Assembly (NCBI GenBank): GCA_022605405.1
Contig: JABYQQ010000004.1
Coordinates: 1,426,001-1,490,000, forward strand
Origin: Earliella scabrosa
Taxonomy: Eukaryota; Basidiomycota; Agaricomycetes; Polyporales; Polyporaceae
Length of the DNA stretch: 64,000 nucleotides
Direction of reading: 5' to 3'
The position numbers and the translations under genes were made by a program. Shown one piece after another: positions 11,433 through 23,745 of this stretch. A model generated the notes under the pieces. That model saw nothing but the letters and a program-made list of their open reading frames with translations. It searched no databases and was not told the DNA's origin. Position 1 is the stretch's first letter. Every line of letters starts with the position of its first letter.

Positions 11433-12410
11433 AGATGATAGTGTAGAGTGTGAAGTTCAAGTGAAGCTGGAATGGCCGACTTGATGGCCATTTGCTAGCT
11501 CTTATAGACTACCGCAGCACGTTCACTGCGGCAGACAGACCCATAGATGCAACTGTCATTCGCGAAGAACGGGTCTGCTCTGCAGCCCAAATGTAGGAAA
11601 TTCCATCCCCAGTCCATCCACTCACCCTTGACCACATGGTCGCTTCAGGCAAATTTGAGATCCAAGGATGACACCAATACCGGCGACTGCAATGAAGTGA
11701 AGCAGGCTCTCTGCAAGAGGCTGACTGCGGTCACTACTACACAACATTAACCGTTGAGCCTGGGCAGCGTGACTGGCAGTGAGTACTGAGTGCTCAGGAG
11801 CGGAAGTGATGATTCGATTAGGACATACCAACTAGGTGGTTCTGAATGGTCTTAAGGCGCGGTACAGTGACAGAACGGTCGTCATTCTATCTTCATTGCT
11901 CTGCACTCGAGGGACTCCAGGCAAGTGTGGATGCGGGTGCATTGTGGATCGGGATGATCCGGGACCTTCCGGAGAACAGCGGAGCGGGCGCTTATATGCC
12001 TCCACAAGCGTCCACACCAGGTCCACACCGTGCACGTCTTCCCCATCCTCCCCGTACGTGACGAAACCTCCAGACTTGCAAGTCCAAACACGTGAATGAG
12101 ACTGCGTTGTGCTATGTAGTGGTGCGCAACAGAGGTCCCCCAAACGCGGTCGCAGGAGACCACTTGCCTCAAATCCACAACATTCAGCTGCGACAACCGC
12201 TCCACAACGCCTGCGCCGCGTTCGGCGGTACTTATATCCCTGGTATATGCGCCTGTGTTGGAGTCGGGAGCACGGGTCATTGGGGCAAGTGATATCATCT
12301 TCCCTCAGCAATGACAGTGCTACATATGAGCGAGCCTGAGGCTCAGCAAGTTGCTTGCCTTGTTCCCCCTTCAACGTCCCGCCCTATACCATCATCTCTC
12401 TACGAGGACC
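11433..12410. other. intergenic, divergent promoter region
   Basis: This separates the 5' end of family B copy 1 (minus) from the phosphatase (plus), so it holds both promoters. A 180-residue frame at 11832-12374 on the minus strand has no recognisable content and I do not support it as a gene. Confidence 0.5.
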
Positions 12411-14222
12411 ATGCTTCGTCTCCCCTTCCTAGCGGCTTGTGCGAGTTTAGCATGCGTCGTGCACGCCAGTCCTCATGTATGGCTGGTAGAAGACACGGCC
12501 AGCGAGCCAGCTACCATCGGAGGCGTCCGCATACCACATCGTACGCTGTCTCTGCTATGAGTTTGTTGTGCATTCACCAACATCGCTCCAGACAAGAGGC
12601 AGATTATTGAGGGCCCCGGTGGATACGAGTTCAATGTTCTCGAACATCTTGCAGGCATCTCCCCGTACTTCGACTCTCCCGGAGTGCAACTTGATCCAAG
12701 CCCTCCTGTAGGATGTCGGGTCAACAAGGCGACCTACATGGTTCGCCATTCAAACATCTACGCTAACGACGTGCGTCGCCCCGTCATATTTATGCGTTCA
12801 TCCACGGTATATTGACGCCACTTCCTACATACTAATAGTTTGATTATGAGACATACATCGAGCCATTCCTCTCGAAACTCGCTAACTATTCGGACAAATC
12901 AGTGTTCACCCAGACCCCAGACCTTGCCTTCCTGGCCAACTACACCTCTCCGATCACAAACGAGACCGCTCAGTTGGAGGAGGTCACCCCGTCTGGTCTG
13001 GAAGCGGCTGCTGCTTTCGGCGGTGTCGTCAAGCACCTCTACTCGAACCTTTTGAACGATACCGAGGCACAGGCTGTTTTCCGGGTTTGGGCGGCCTCAG
13101 GTGAATTCATCTTCAGCGCGGCAAGAGTTAGAATAGCTGACGACCGGCTCAGCTGACCGCGACGTCGACACTGCGAACTCCTTCATCGATGGTCTCGGCA
13201 ACAATGTGAGCTTGGTGGTTGTGAACGAAGGTGAAGAAGACAGCGCAAACACGCTGACCCCTCATGTGCGTCGACCTTTCGTATCTCAGACCCAAGATGG
13301 CTGACTGTATGCTATGGCTCCACAGATCTCATGCCCCGTCTTCGACGCCGCCATGGGTTCGGTGCAGTCTGGGGCTTGGATCGAGAAGTATACCGCCCCT
13401 CTCATCACTCGGTTCAACAAAGCTGCGCCCGGTTTCAACTTCACGGAAACGGATGTGTACGGCATGCAACAACTCTGCGGGTACGACAACGTCATCCGCA
13501 ATCGCACCGACTTCTGCAACGTCTTCACCGCGGATGAGTGGCTGGACTTTGAGTACGCGAACGATCTGATGTACTTCTATAGCATCGGGTATGTCTGTCA
13601 TCTTCCGCTCGACTCACGCGGCCCTTCTGAATGAGAGTCTTTCAGATACGGCAACCCCATCGCGCCTCAGCTCGGCATGCCTTGGGTGCGAAGCGCGCTT
13701 GACATCCTCTCGGCCAACGACACCTCCACGTTCAACCAATCGCTCTACATCTCCTTCTCGCACCGCGAAGAGCCGCCCCTCGTGATGACCGCGCTCAACC
13801 TCTTCAACAACTCCGCTTACTACCCCTCCCTCGACGTGAACAGCACGATGCCGACGGACAGGATCAACCACCGGCGAGCATGGCGTACGTCCGAGATCCT
13901 GCCCTTCCTCGGGCACGTCGGCATCGAGCGGCTGGAGTGCTCCTCAGCGTTTGTGAACTCGACCGAGGAGGACAATGGCGCGGAGAGCCTGCTGGACGTG
14001 GGGTCGTTCGTGCGGGTGCTGGTGAATGGCGCGCCGATCCCGATACCGGATTGCCAGGACGGGCCGGGCGACTCGTGCTTGCTCGCAGGGTTCACGGAGT
14101 ATATCCAGGCGAGGGCGGGGCTGTATGGCGACTTTGTGGGCGCGTGCCAGATCAACGAGACGGTGACGAACCGGACGAACACCTTGACGATATTTGAGAA
14201 CAATGCGACTACCGCTGCTTGA
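12411..14222 (+). CDS. secreted histidine acid phosphatase family protein with variant catalytic motifs
   Basis: Six exons: 12411-12540, 12592-12770, 12839-13100, 13153-13265, 13326-13588, 13646-14222; 507 aa. A hydrophobic N terminus (LRLPFLAACASLACVVHA) looks like a signal peptide. The block ISPYFDSP and then MVRHSNIYAND place it in the histidine acid phosphatase (phytase-like) clan. Classical members have RHGxRxP and a distal HD pair. Here the first motif is R95-H96-S97 without the Gly, Arg and Pro, and the distal position is SHREEPP (H355), with no Asp following. Many N-glycosylation sites (NDT, NQS, NST, NET, NRT) fit secretion. Phosphate release from extracellular substrates is the family role; with these motifs, activity is uncertain. 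Confidence 0.8.
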
Positions 14223-14500
14223 GGTGAGTCTTTGTGTGTTGGCTTCGTCGCGAATACGTACTGAAGCGCTTCCACGACCCAGTTGCGCCTGCGATTGAGT
14301 ACCCCTTCCTGACACAAGAACACGGACAAACTCTGGACGCTGATAGATGGCACGCTACTCGAACACAGTTATCTTAATGCTTTGTATCGTTAGCTTTCGC
14401 GCTGTGTTGCAATGTACATATGTACCACTACTTCCCACTTGAAGTTCCAGACTGTCACATTGAGCACGAGCGCTTCTGCAACTTGCCTTCCACCCCCATC

Positions 14501-15474
14501 ATGTCTGCCCTCAACCTCGACGAGGAAGTTCGACTCTACACGACGAACGCCAAACGCGAAAAGTATGGCCTCCTGGCGACTCTCTTTGGTGTTATCGTCG
14601 CGCTGGAGTATTTGGAACGCGCATATGTACGGGACTCGGTGACTGCGTCCGAGTGAGCACCTCTTTTCTTACCCGTCCTCACCCCTCCCGTCCTCTCGCA
14701 GCGAAGATGCTGAGCGATCGCGGTGAAGAGGTACTCTCTGGCATGCACGCGGCTGCTGTCGCAGTACAAGACCATGCTGAAGCTTGTCGGGGACGATGTG
14801 CCGTCGATTGAGCAGTTCATGGCGCGGTATCGGGTACGTCCATCCCTCATGTTCTCGGTGGGAGAGAAGCTGACCTGTCCCGGGCAGATGGACCATCCTG
14901 CGGCGCTACATCGTATCCAGGTCGGCGTGCCTGCGACAGTCGAGCACTCGAGCGAGGCGGGGCCGGAGACGGCGAAGTGGGTCGCAGAGACGACACAGGT
15001 GCGTTTGTCCGTCCGACGTCGCTCGTGGTCCGTCACCCAACACTCTCTGCCCACGCAGAACTTCATCACGTTCGTCGACGCGCTCAAGCTGCGCATGAGG
15101 GCAAAGGACCAGCTGCACCCGATCCTGCAGGAGCTCGTGACGAGCTACGCGCGGTTCAAGGGGAGCAAGGACTGGGAGGGCCGGAGCAAGATGGTTGGCT
15201 GGTGAGTTTATGTACCCACCCATCTCCCTCACTCAATGTCAGAGCGGCTGACCGGGGCGGGGCGGGGGCTGCTCAGGCTGATTACGCTGAACGGGATGAA
15301 GGCGTCAGAGGAGTTGACGCAGGAACAGGCGCGGCAGGTGCGTGCTCCCGGAGTGGGAATGAGACCGGGTTCTGTTGCTGAGCAAGTACCGGTTTTCCAC
15401 AGCTGTCATTCGACATCGAGCATGCGTATGCGGAGTTCTTCAGGAGTTTGAGTGGCAAGGAGGACCATTCATGA
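14501..15474 (+). CDS. VPS28: VPS28, ESCRT-I subunit
   Basis: Six exons: 14501-14652, 14731-14833, 14888-14998, 15059-15201, 15277-15337, 15403-15474; 213 aa, a normal length for the family. It starts MSALNLDEEVRLY and has the N-terminal coiled-coil core (LFGVIVALEYLERAYV, RLLSQYKTMLKL, GVPATVEH). The C-terminal four-helix domain follows (FITFVDALKLRMRAKDQLHP, LNGMKASEELT, FDIEHAYAEFF). VPS28 acts with Vps23 and Vps37 in ESCRT-I on endosomes to sort ubiquitinated cargo into multivesicular bodies. All joins keep frame and no key block is missing. Confidence is high because sequence similarity runs along the whole length. Confidence 0.95.
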
Positions 15475-15987
15475 GTTGGTCATTGGTGCGAGAGATGTTT
15501 GATCCTGGAATGAATTGCCCTAGAGACCCGAACGTGTACACTACAGTACAGTACTATTGTTGTGTTATACACTGTGTTGTTTCCGCGGGACTGAGTGTGG
15601 TTCGCCGTTCGGAATCTGAGGTTGCCATAATTGCGATGCCGGAGCCATTGTGCCAAGGGGAGCGGCGGCTGCGGCGTGCACAGCCTGCAACGCTCCGCCA
15701 TGCTCGTTCCGCACTCCGCAGCCTCTCTCGCCATACTCTCTCCAAAGCTCTCTCCAACCTCCTACATAGACGTGGAAATCTCATAGCTCACACCTGCAAG
15801 ATCCAACATTCATCGCGATTCCAGAGCATAGTACGTAATCGTCCTCGAATCTCTGCCTTATTAGCTTCACACACTGGTCCTTAGTATAGTCGGCCCATAG
15901 ACGCCACTGACGCACGACCATATTCAACGCCGACGCTCGAGAACGAAGGAGCATACAGTTTGCATCTTGCTCAATACCGAGGCCAGA
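15475..15987. other. intergenic, no gene seen
   Basis: About 510 bp between VPS28 and the HUA1-like gene, both on the plus strand. It would hold the VPS28 terminator and the next promoter. No supported frame was found. Confidence 0.5.
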
Positions 15988-17377
15988 ATGGTTTCCACCC
16001 ACAATCCGTTCCGGACACCAGCTGTGGCGCCGACGCCTACCGGAGCTTCCGGTTCCTCTGCTCAGAATCCCCCAGCGACATCTCCGCGACCTCAGGACAC
16101 TGAAACTCGGTCGAACAACCCGCCTTCGCAGCCTAGCAATACCTCAGTAAACGACATACTCACAGAGGAGCTTCCCCCGGCGTACACACCCGCTCCGAAC
16201 TTCTACGAGGGAGAAGCTACCCTCGAACTTGGTCCTCGACGCCCGTTCCAGCAAGCTCCGGCTCCGCCACCCAACCCCTCGCATTTCCCGCCGCCGTCAT
16301 GGGGCGTTCCGCCACAGCAGACGAACAACTGGTCTGCCTTCCCGGGACATTCGCATCGCCAGCAGTTTACGGGCGGACATCCTCCTCCACCCGTCCACCC
16401 AAGCCTTGCAGGTGCCCCTCGTCCGACCTCGACTCCGCCCATCCAGCCGGCGTCTGACTTTGCGCGGGATTTCTACTCGGCGGGGAGTGGTGATAGCGGG
16501 CTGTATGGTGGGGGAAGTTCGCAGTATGGTCCTGGTGCGTCCTCGTCGTCCGGTCCGAGCTACGCCCCGCCTCCGGGAGAGCCTCCGAGCCACAGCTCCG
16601 GAAAGTCACCTGCATCGCCCGACTCTCCCCCGTCGAACGGAGTTACAGACGACGGCCGACCGACGGATCGTCCTGTGCCTGGCCATCCGCTGTTGCGTCA
16701 TGGCAAGGTGCTCGTGTACCCACAGGGATACGAATGCCAGAAATGTGCGTGTTTGCTCCCAGATCCTGACCACATGCGCTCCCCACTTACCGATCGACTA
16801 TCCATCACCGTCAGGCCGCAACACTGGCTACAAGAACTTCGACCCCTCGCATCCCTGCTCGCGGTGCTGGGACAAGTACGCTCGGCCGTACAGCGGCGCG
16901 ATCACATATGCGTCCTGGACGACGCCGTCTGACGGACCGAATTCGTCCTCGTCCACATCCTCATCAACGTTCCAACGCCCGCTGCCCGTCTTCCGCGCGC
17001 CCCAGGCCGCATTACACCAACAAAGTGCATCTTGGTCCGGCCCAGCGTCCAACCTCTCGCGCGCAGCAACGACGTCCCGCGTCACTGGCGCGTACCCGGG
17101 CGCATCAGTCCGTGTCATACCTGTCGCAGGCGGCGGATTGCCAATGGGCTCGTACCTTGACAGACTCGGCGTGGGTGCCAGCGGTCGGTCCGGGTTCCCA
17201 CCGCCTGCATGGCAACATGGCGGACCACCGGGGAACACGGTCGTCTACTCTGCGGGAGATCCGAGGCTTGGTGGTCGGCTTTGCTGGCGCTGCGGGGGCA
17301 GGGGCAAGACGTCCTTCCTCATCTTCGAGGAGGAGACGTGCGGCATTTGCAACGGACTGGGAAGGACGTTCGTGTAG
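15988..17377 (+). CDS. HUA1: HUA1-like proline-rich protein with C-terminal zinc-binding module
   Basis: Two exons, 15988-16744 and 16815-17377; 439 aa. The first half is rich in Pro, Ser and Gly and contains a PPxY motif (ELPPAYTP), a typical docking site for WW domains of Rsp5-type ubiquitin ligases. Around the intron, CQKC and then SHPCSRCW give one Cys pair set. The C terminus has CWRCGGRGKTSFL followed by CGICNGLGRTFV, the hallmark CxxCxGxG ending of yeast Hua1p. Hua1p is cytoplasmic and has been linked to endocytosis and actin patches. The start at 15988 is the first ATG after in-frame sequence without one. Confidence 0.8.
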
Positions 17378-18259
17378 TCGCCTTTCACGTGTTTCGTGAG
17401 TGAGTACTCACCATCTCTGTGCTCGTGTATGATATGTCATGGACGAATTACTTGGACGCATAGGAGCGCAGATGTGACAGTCTGGCTAATGTGCAATTCC
17501 GCCCCGCGTACGTTATATATGATGACCCTCCAGGATTGTCATGGACAGTGGATGACCATTGACCGCCATCTGCTTCCGTGCAAGGAAGCTGATGGAGGAT
17601 GATTACCGGTTCAGTCCATCGGAAATTGCTGTCGATTGGATATGATGTGCATAAGTAGATCTGTTGCTGTGTTCTTTGCTGATCTCGAAAGTCCAGGTAC
17701 ACCGGATTGATGTGATGAAGCTCCCGTCTACAATTCAAAGCAAAGTGGAGTATAATCCGGCGCTCCGCGCGACGTGCTCTGCCTCAAAGAGTCCAGACAG
17801 TTGAGCTGCCCCTGCCTGCCACGTTGTGGTTGTTTCGTGTGCTGACAGTGTATTGAGGCATATATGGTTGTCTCACGTGCGGATGTCCCTAGCTGCTGGG
17901 GTTTGCAATTTCCGCGCATCCGGCTGAACGCAGATCTTCTCGTCGTTGCTCCGCCGGTCTTCCAAGTGACCTGAGATCATGCGTGTGAACATGAGCAAGA
18001 GAGCTGCATGACGCGTAACAGAATGCTGCTGGCCGAGCGATCCAAGTTCGCATATTTAGTGCCCCGGGGTCCACCGTTCTACACTTTCATCTCTCTCTTC
18101 CTGTCCCCCGCTCGGACGCTACTACTACTCCTGGACCTATTCGTCCTTAACCCTTCCCCTTCGTTCACTCGTTCTACCGCTGGCGCCATTGCCGGCTTGA
18201 ACACGGATTGCTGACCCTTTCAATACTCGGACACTCACATCCACTAACTCGGAGGCACG
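17378..18259. other. intergenic, promoter of the GMC gene
   Basis: Nearly 900 bp ahead of the GMC oxidoreductase. An AT-rich CATATTTAG stretch near 18049-18058 could be a TATA-like element, and a pyrimidine-rich stretch follows (about 18080-18180), as is common just upstream of fungal transcript starts. No gene seen. Confidence 0.4.
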
Positions 18260-21040
18260 ATGATCACCCAGTCCTACGTTCAGGCCGCTTTACTCTTTAT
18301 TTCCCTCCTTGCGCCCCAGCCTGCGCTCGGTGCTCTCTTTGAGAGCGCGGAGGCGGCGAGCAGCAAGATTTCAAGGACCACTTATGACTACATTATTGTC
18401 GGAGGTGCGTGTTCCTAGTTACGCGAATGCGGTACCGGTCGGCGCTGTGTTGTACTGACACCTGTCGTGCGGCACGGTCTAGCTGGCGCAGCCGGCGGGG
18501 TATTGGCCAACCGGTTATCGGAGAACCGCGCCTCGAAAGTCCTCTTAATTGAAGCTGGTTCCAGGTTAGTGCATACACAGACGTTTCGGAGGGATGTCGG
18601 ATGAAGCTAATGGAATTCTCCCACAGCGACTACGCGAACGCAAATATCCAGATTCCGTGGCTCGCACCCGTATTGACTGGTTCGACCTTTGTATGCTCGA
18701 CGTCGGTTCAGGTTCGGCCTGTGGCTAATACCTGGTGGTACGACAGGACTGGAACTACACGACTACCCCTCAAACCGCGCTGAACAACCGCCAGGTTGGC
18801 TATGCCCGTGGAAAGGTGCTCGGAGGCTCGACGTCCATCAGTGCGTGCTTGCGCGTCATCTGTCGTGTGTTCTCGTAATGCTCACGCGCCTGTGTTGCCA
18901 GACTACATGATCTACACCCGCGGTCCGAAGGACGACTACGAACGCTTGGCGAGCATGACAGGCGACAGCGGCTGGAACTGGAAGAACATGGACAAGTACT
19001 TCCGGAAGGTGTGTCTTCTGCCATCATTCAATCTCATGCTTCCTTCCCTTCTGTTCCTTGTGATTGAAATCATACTCACGCTCCCCGCCTGTACCCTCGC
19101 GTATCACTCGACACATCCCAGCTCGAGAACTTCACGAACTCTCCGAACGTCGTAGACGCGGCGCTGAAGTTCGTTCCGAATATCCACGGCAAGTCTGGTC
19201 CCGTCGGCGTGGGCCTTCCTCAAGTCGAGCTCGAGACGGACAACCTCGGGCTAAAGGCACAGTCGCAACTCCGCTGGGAGATTCCATACAACCAGGACGT
19301 CAACTCTGGCGACATGATCGGCTTCAGTAAGCACGCTCTTCTCATACTCCCACAGATCGCTGCAGAAGCATGTGGCACCACAAACACTTGCTAACGTAAT
19401 CCCTCGTTGCACGATGACAGGCTGGACGCCATTTGCGGTACGTTTCGTCCCATGCAATCATTCCGTGCGTCCGGACAAATACTGATGGTAACACCGGTTC
19501 CCCTCATCACCGATGTCCGATGCACTCTCCGTCTTCTTGCCGCTTATGCGTCGTATCGTTCCTTGCTTCACCTTCCGTGCTGGGTACTGCATGTCACCCC
19601 GGTCGGGATTCGGACATTAGATCCAGGATGGCGCGCGCTCAAGCTCCGCGCGGAACTACATCGAGCCCGCGCTTTCGCGTGACAACCTCGATGTCGTTGT
19701 CAACACGCAGGTAACCAAGGTTGTCAAGACGTCCACGCAGCGCGGCGTCCCCGTGGTCCGCGGCGTGCAGTTCGCGAGCGGCCCGAAGGGCAAGGTCTAC
19801 AGCGCGACTGCACGGTATGAGGTTATCCTCTCCGCCGGCGCTATTGGCACTCCCCAGATCCGTACGTCGTCACTTACACGTTATGTGATCCACGTCCTGA
19901 ACCTGTGTCGCTAGTGCTCCTCTCCGGTATCGGTCCTGTGGCGCAGTCGAAGGCGCTGAAGATCCCGTCGGTCGTGGACCTTCCCGACGTCGGGCAGAAC
20001 ATGCAGGATCACCCGCTGCTTACGACGAACTTCGAAGTCAGCTCGACCAACACGCTCGACAACATGTTGTCGAACGCGACGCTTCAGGCGGAGCAGCTCG
20101 CGCTCTGGCAGGAGAACCGCTCTGGCATGTTCACCCTGGGCGCGTGCAACCAGTGGATCTGGGACCGCCTCCCGAGCAACGACCCGATCTTCAAGACCGT
20201 CCAGGACCCTAGTTCCGGTTCGACGGCGCCCCACTACCAGCTCATCTTCTCGGTGAGTACTTGCTATATACCAGGGCTGGCTGTGGCCCCGCGCTTGGCG
20301 GCGACGGAGATCGCGGGCTGCGCGAGGTGTTGGGGCGGGACGCTGACGACCCATGCTGTAGGATCTCTTCATCGCATTCGGTGGTGTCGCTCCTCCGCCT
20401 GGCAACTACCTCACGCTCATCAGCAACCTCTACACGCCCGTGTCCCGTAAGTGCTCGGTCTATGGCTGATGCATTGTTCGCTATGTTCGCTGGTCCGCCT
20501 GACACACCGCTCCGTCTTGGCAAACAGGTGGTTCGCTCACGCTCAAGTCGAGCAGCCCTTGGGAATACCCAATCATCAACCCCGGCCTGCTCAGCGACCA
20601 GGGCGGCTTCGACATGTACACCATGCGCGAGGCCCTCAAGGCCGGCCGCCGCTTCCTTGAGGCGCCCGCATGGAAGGACTGGATCGTCCGTGAGGTCGGC
20701 GACTCTGCGAACGCGAAGACCGACGCGCAGATCGAGGACTTCATCCGCAAGAACGCGCTCGTCGTCAACCACGTCTCGGGCACCGCCGCCATCGGCAAGT
20801 CGGGTACCACCGCCAAGGGCAGCGGCGTGCTCAATTCCGACTTGACCGTGAAGGGCACCATCGGTCTCCGTGTCGTCGATGCGTCCGCTTTCGTAAGTTT
20901 TGGCTTTTGGTCTGATCTGCATGAGACGCGCATGTCTGATGTGAAATTCGTTGCAGCCCTTCATTCCTGCCGCTCATACTATGTTCCCGGTGTACGCCAT
21001 CGCGGAGCGCGCCGCTGACCTGATCAAGTCGTGTAACTAA
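18260..21040 (+). CDS. secreted GMC oxidoreductase (aryl-alcohol oxidase-like, AA3_2)
   Basis: Twelve exons: 18260-18404, 18483-18564, 18627-18690, 18747-18840, 18902-19008, 19122-19326, 19421-19437, 19621-19861, 19915-20252, 20362-20446, 20528-20892, 20957-21040; 608 aa. The N terminus is a signal peptide (ALLFISLLAPQPALG). The FAD dinucleotide motif GAGAAG covers residues 48-53, with the acidic partner LLIEAGS. GMC signatures follow: YARGKVLGGSTSIN and later SAGAIGTPQILLLSGIGP. The catalytic His pair is in NHVSGTAAIG (H541) and IPAAHTMFPVY (H588). Such enzymes oxidise aryl or aliphatic alcohols and supply H2O2 outside the cell during lignocellulose decay; the substrate here is not readable. 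Exon 7 is only 17 nt. Confidence 0.92.
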
Positions 21041-21884
21041 AGCACCGCAAAGGGATACTAGAACCTCAAGTATACCCTAATCAACCACCGACCGTTCACG
21101 CTGCTCAAGACCCTCCACGTCCTCGGAACGACTATATAGATACAGCGAGCGTCCGCTAGTAAGCTTCCTTGACGCACATTGGACACTCCCACCTATCTAT
21201 ACAGATAATTTATCCGCGCCCTCGTCCTTCCGCTCATTCTCTGCTGTCACCACTGTCGTAGTACTATACGATACCCACTCGCTTATATTTGCTTCTTCGC
21301 TCTTGCATATGGCATGCTGTTGCATCTTCAGTTTGTATTTTTTACACTGGACAAGGGACTCGCGTCGTTTCATTGATGATCGAGTCTGTACTGAGATAGC
21401 GGACAAGGACACGCGCATATGTACAGACGCACCCTCGCCCGGCTGCTGCTAACCAAATGGCTTGTGTTTTTTCCTTGGTTGTTATCTGAGGTATGGGATT
21501 TGCTGTTGTTTTCATATATGTACTGATGTACCTCCCTTCGGGCGTGTTAGTATGTACCAGACCTGCTGTCCATCCTTTGTTTGGAACCCCTGAAAGGTAC
21601 GATGAGGGACAAGCTCAACTCGGGCAGATCCGGTCTCGCGTTCCTTCATCAAGGACTCCTGCCGGCCCGTCACTTCCACATTGAGGTAAAACGCGATCAC
21701 ATGAGTGTTACTGGGACGCGTGACGGTGGTCCGTGCGCCAGGATTATCCGCCCAATCCGGCGTACTTCGTCTTTTTGGCCCAATCCACCGTTCCGTATAT
21801 CTTCGGGACTCTACGATACAGCAGGCAAGTCACTTCTCCTTTCCATTACCACGATTCCTACTTGCTCGAAGTCATCACTCTGAT
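21041..21884. other. intergenic, no gene seen
   Basis: About 840 bp between the GMC gene and family B copy 2. It is AT-richer than the neighbouring coding DNA. I see no supported frame. Confidence 0.5.
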
Positions 21885-23131
21885 ATGTCCTTGGCCCGCA
21901 GGCTGACCACCCCGATGCCTGGTAAGTCGGAGCCCTTATATCTACCTGACGTTTGGATGCCAACACTTCGATTAGATGAAGTCATCCCGCCGCCCTCTTT
22001 CATTTGCAAGCGCCTCTATATGAGGGACGGTGGCGACGGCGCGTCGCTACAAGAACAGATGTATATGCAAAATTGTGGTGACGTGTTCTCTCAGATGCTC
22101 GTTTGTCGTTTGAACTTTCCATACAATTGTGCATCTGAATGTCTCATCGACCCCTCAGGCATTCATACGAAGCGTATGCGTCGCCCACGGAATCAACCTC
22201 AACCTCGCGTACGGTAGACAAGACAAAGCCAAACTTGACAAGGTGAAAGATGAGGTACCTCCGTTTATCACACTCATGTCGAGAGGCCGGACCTGACCCT
22301 TATGTACAAGGTTCTTGGTACACTCGGCTTCCTTCGTCATTTCGAAGATGGCTGGCCTGTCACTTACTACCTCAAGAAAGAGTTGAAAATCCATCATTTC
22401 CAATCCTCTCCCATACCACCTCGTTGCCCGGCGATGCAGACTAGGCTTCGAGCAAGCGGGCGGGTAAGTCGGTCCGAGATCTATTCGATTTGTATAGGAG
22501 CTATGCTCATAGTTCCGCTCCCTCGCAGATGGCAACCCGTTCGACGACCAAGCGTGGGTCCCGTCATGGGGTTGGTGCAGCCGGGGGCGCTGATCCCCGT
22601 ACGGCGCCCCGACCCCCTGCCTTGAATGCAAACACGTATCAATCCCGCTCAAACCGCGCATACGTGTCGATCGCCGGCAAAACTCCTCGCCGTGGCACCC
22701 GTCGGACAGAAAACTCGCAAGGAACCCCTGGTTCAGTTCCGCGCGCCCCTAGTCTGTCGGCAACGCTTGTGGAGAGTGCGACTGCGAATACCCACATGGA
22801 GCTCACTGATTCCGAGCCCGAGCCTCAGCCCGTGTCTCAACCCGTGTCGGTTTCTGTGCCCCACCCTCCGCCTTCGGATCCCATCCTCGACATCCTGCTC
22901 TCAGCAGACCTACCTCGACGCGATGCGGAGCGCCTGACCGCACTCTTTCGGTCGTTCGGGATCGCGGACGTGGCGTATCTACGCGTCTTCGCGCGGATGT
23001 CGACACGCGACGCCTGGCTGAATGAGCTGTGCCAGAAAGGTGACCTGAGCGAGATCCAGATGCGCGTCGTACGTGAGTTGCTTGAGCGCGTTGCCTTTGT
23101 GCGCGGAGGGAGTGGATGGTCTGGGAGGTAG
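21885..23131 (+). CDS. family B protein, copy 2 (function not recognised)
   Basis: Five exons: 21885-21921, 21976-22100, 22159-22254, 22311-22463, 22529-23131; 337 aa. It shares the exon plan and intron phases 1,0,0,0 of the copies at 10383-11432 and 46178-47356, including the 96-nt third exon. Matching blocks are EVIPPPSFICKRLY, VAHGINLNLAYG, DGWPVTYYLKKELK, and the C-terminal YLRVFARM, RDAWLNEL and SEIQMRVVRELL. It has the longest low-complexity linker of the three (Pro/Ser/Thr-rich, with a Glu-Pro repeat). It converges with the MYND gene at 23746-24941, only about 610 bp away end to end. No targeting signal is seen. Confidence 0.72.
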
Positions 23132-23745
23132 GTGAAGAACGGGAGTGCCGACGTGCGTGGTAGGTATCCCTGAATGGAACGACATGTCCTGTAGTGGCAA
23201 CTTGACAAGGATAGCAGGTACGGATCGGTGCCAGCATACTGATAATAGCTGATACTTAATGTGTCTTCGTGCCTCTGAAAGATTCACGATCGATCTGTGG
23301 CGGTTGATCTTACATACGCGCAGTGACTCGAACATTCCTACATACATGCTCGACCGCGCGTCTTGTGTGCGATATTCATGCTTTCGTACTTTTCGGGAAA
23401 CGGACTATAAATGCTTATCTGCGAGTAAGATACACGGAGACAGTCGGGAAGCTATCGTGTAGACCACAATGCCCGGAGACGAAGGAGAATATTGTTTGGA
23501 TGCAACATACCGAGTGTGGTTCTATTGAGGCTTGCCGACTGTTGTTTGGGGCAGGCAGGCACGGTACACCATGAAAGGCAAGATCGATCAGTCGTCCATC
23601 ATGCTAGCCACGATCCCCCCCCCATTCGATGGTCTGCCGCTTCTGTCATCTGCAATGAGCGCTTTATCAGTTCATGTTTGTCATTCATCCACTTGTAGGG
23701 CCGACATCTCACCATGCGCTGGCAACGTCTTCCCCTGGAGAGGAC
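23132..23745. other. intergenic between converging genes
   Basis: This holds the 3' flanks of family B copy 2 and the first MYND gene. It contains only short frames without support. Confidence 0.5.

Noticed and set aside
11832..12374. 180-residue minus-strand frame between two genes
   Set aside because: No domain, no splice support and unusual composition; it sits in the shared promoter region.
20242..20964. 240-residue minus-strand frame
   Set aside because: It is antisense to the well-supported 3' exons of the GMC oxidoreductase; GC-rich codons create long antisense frames.
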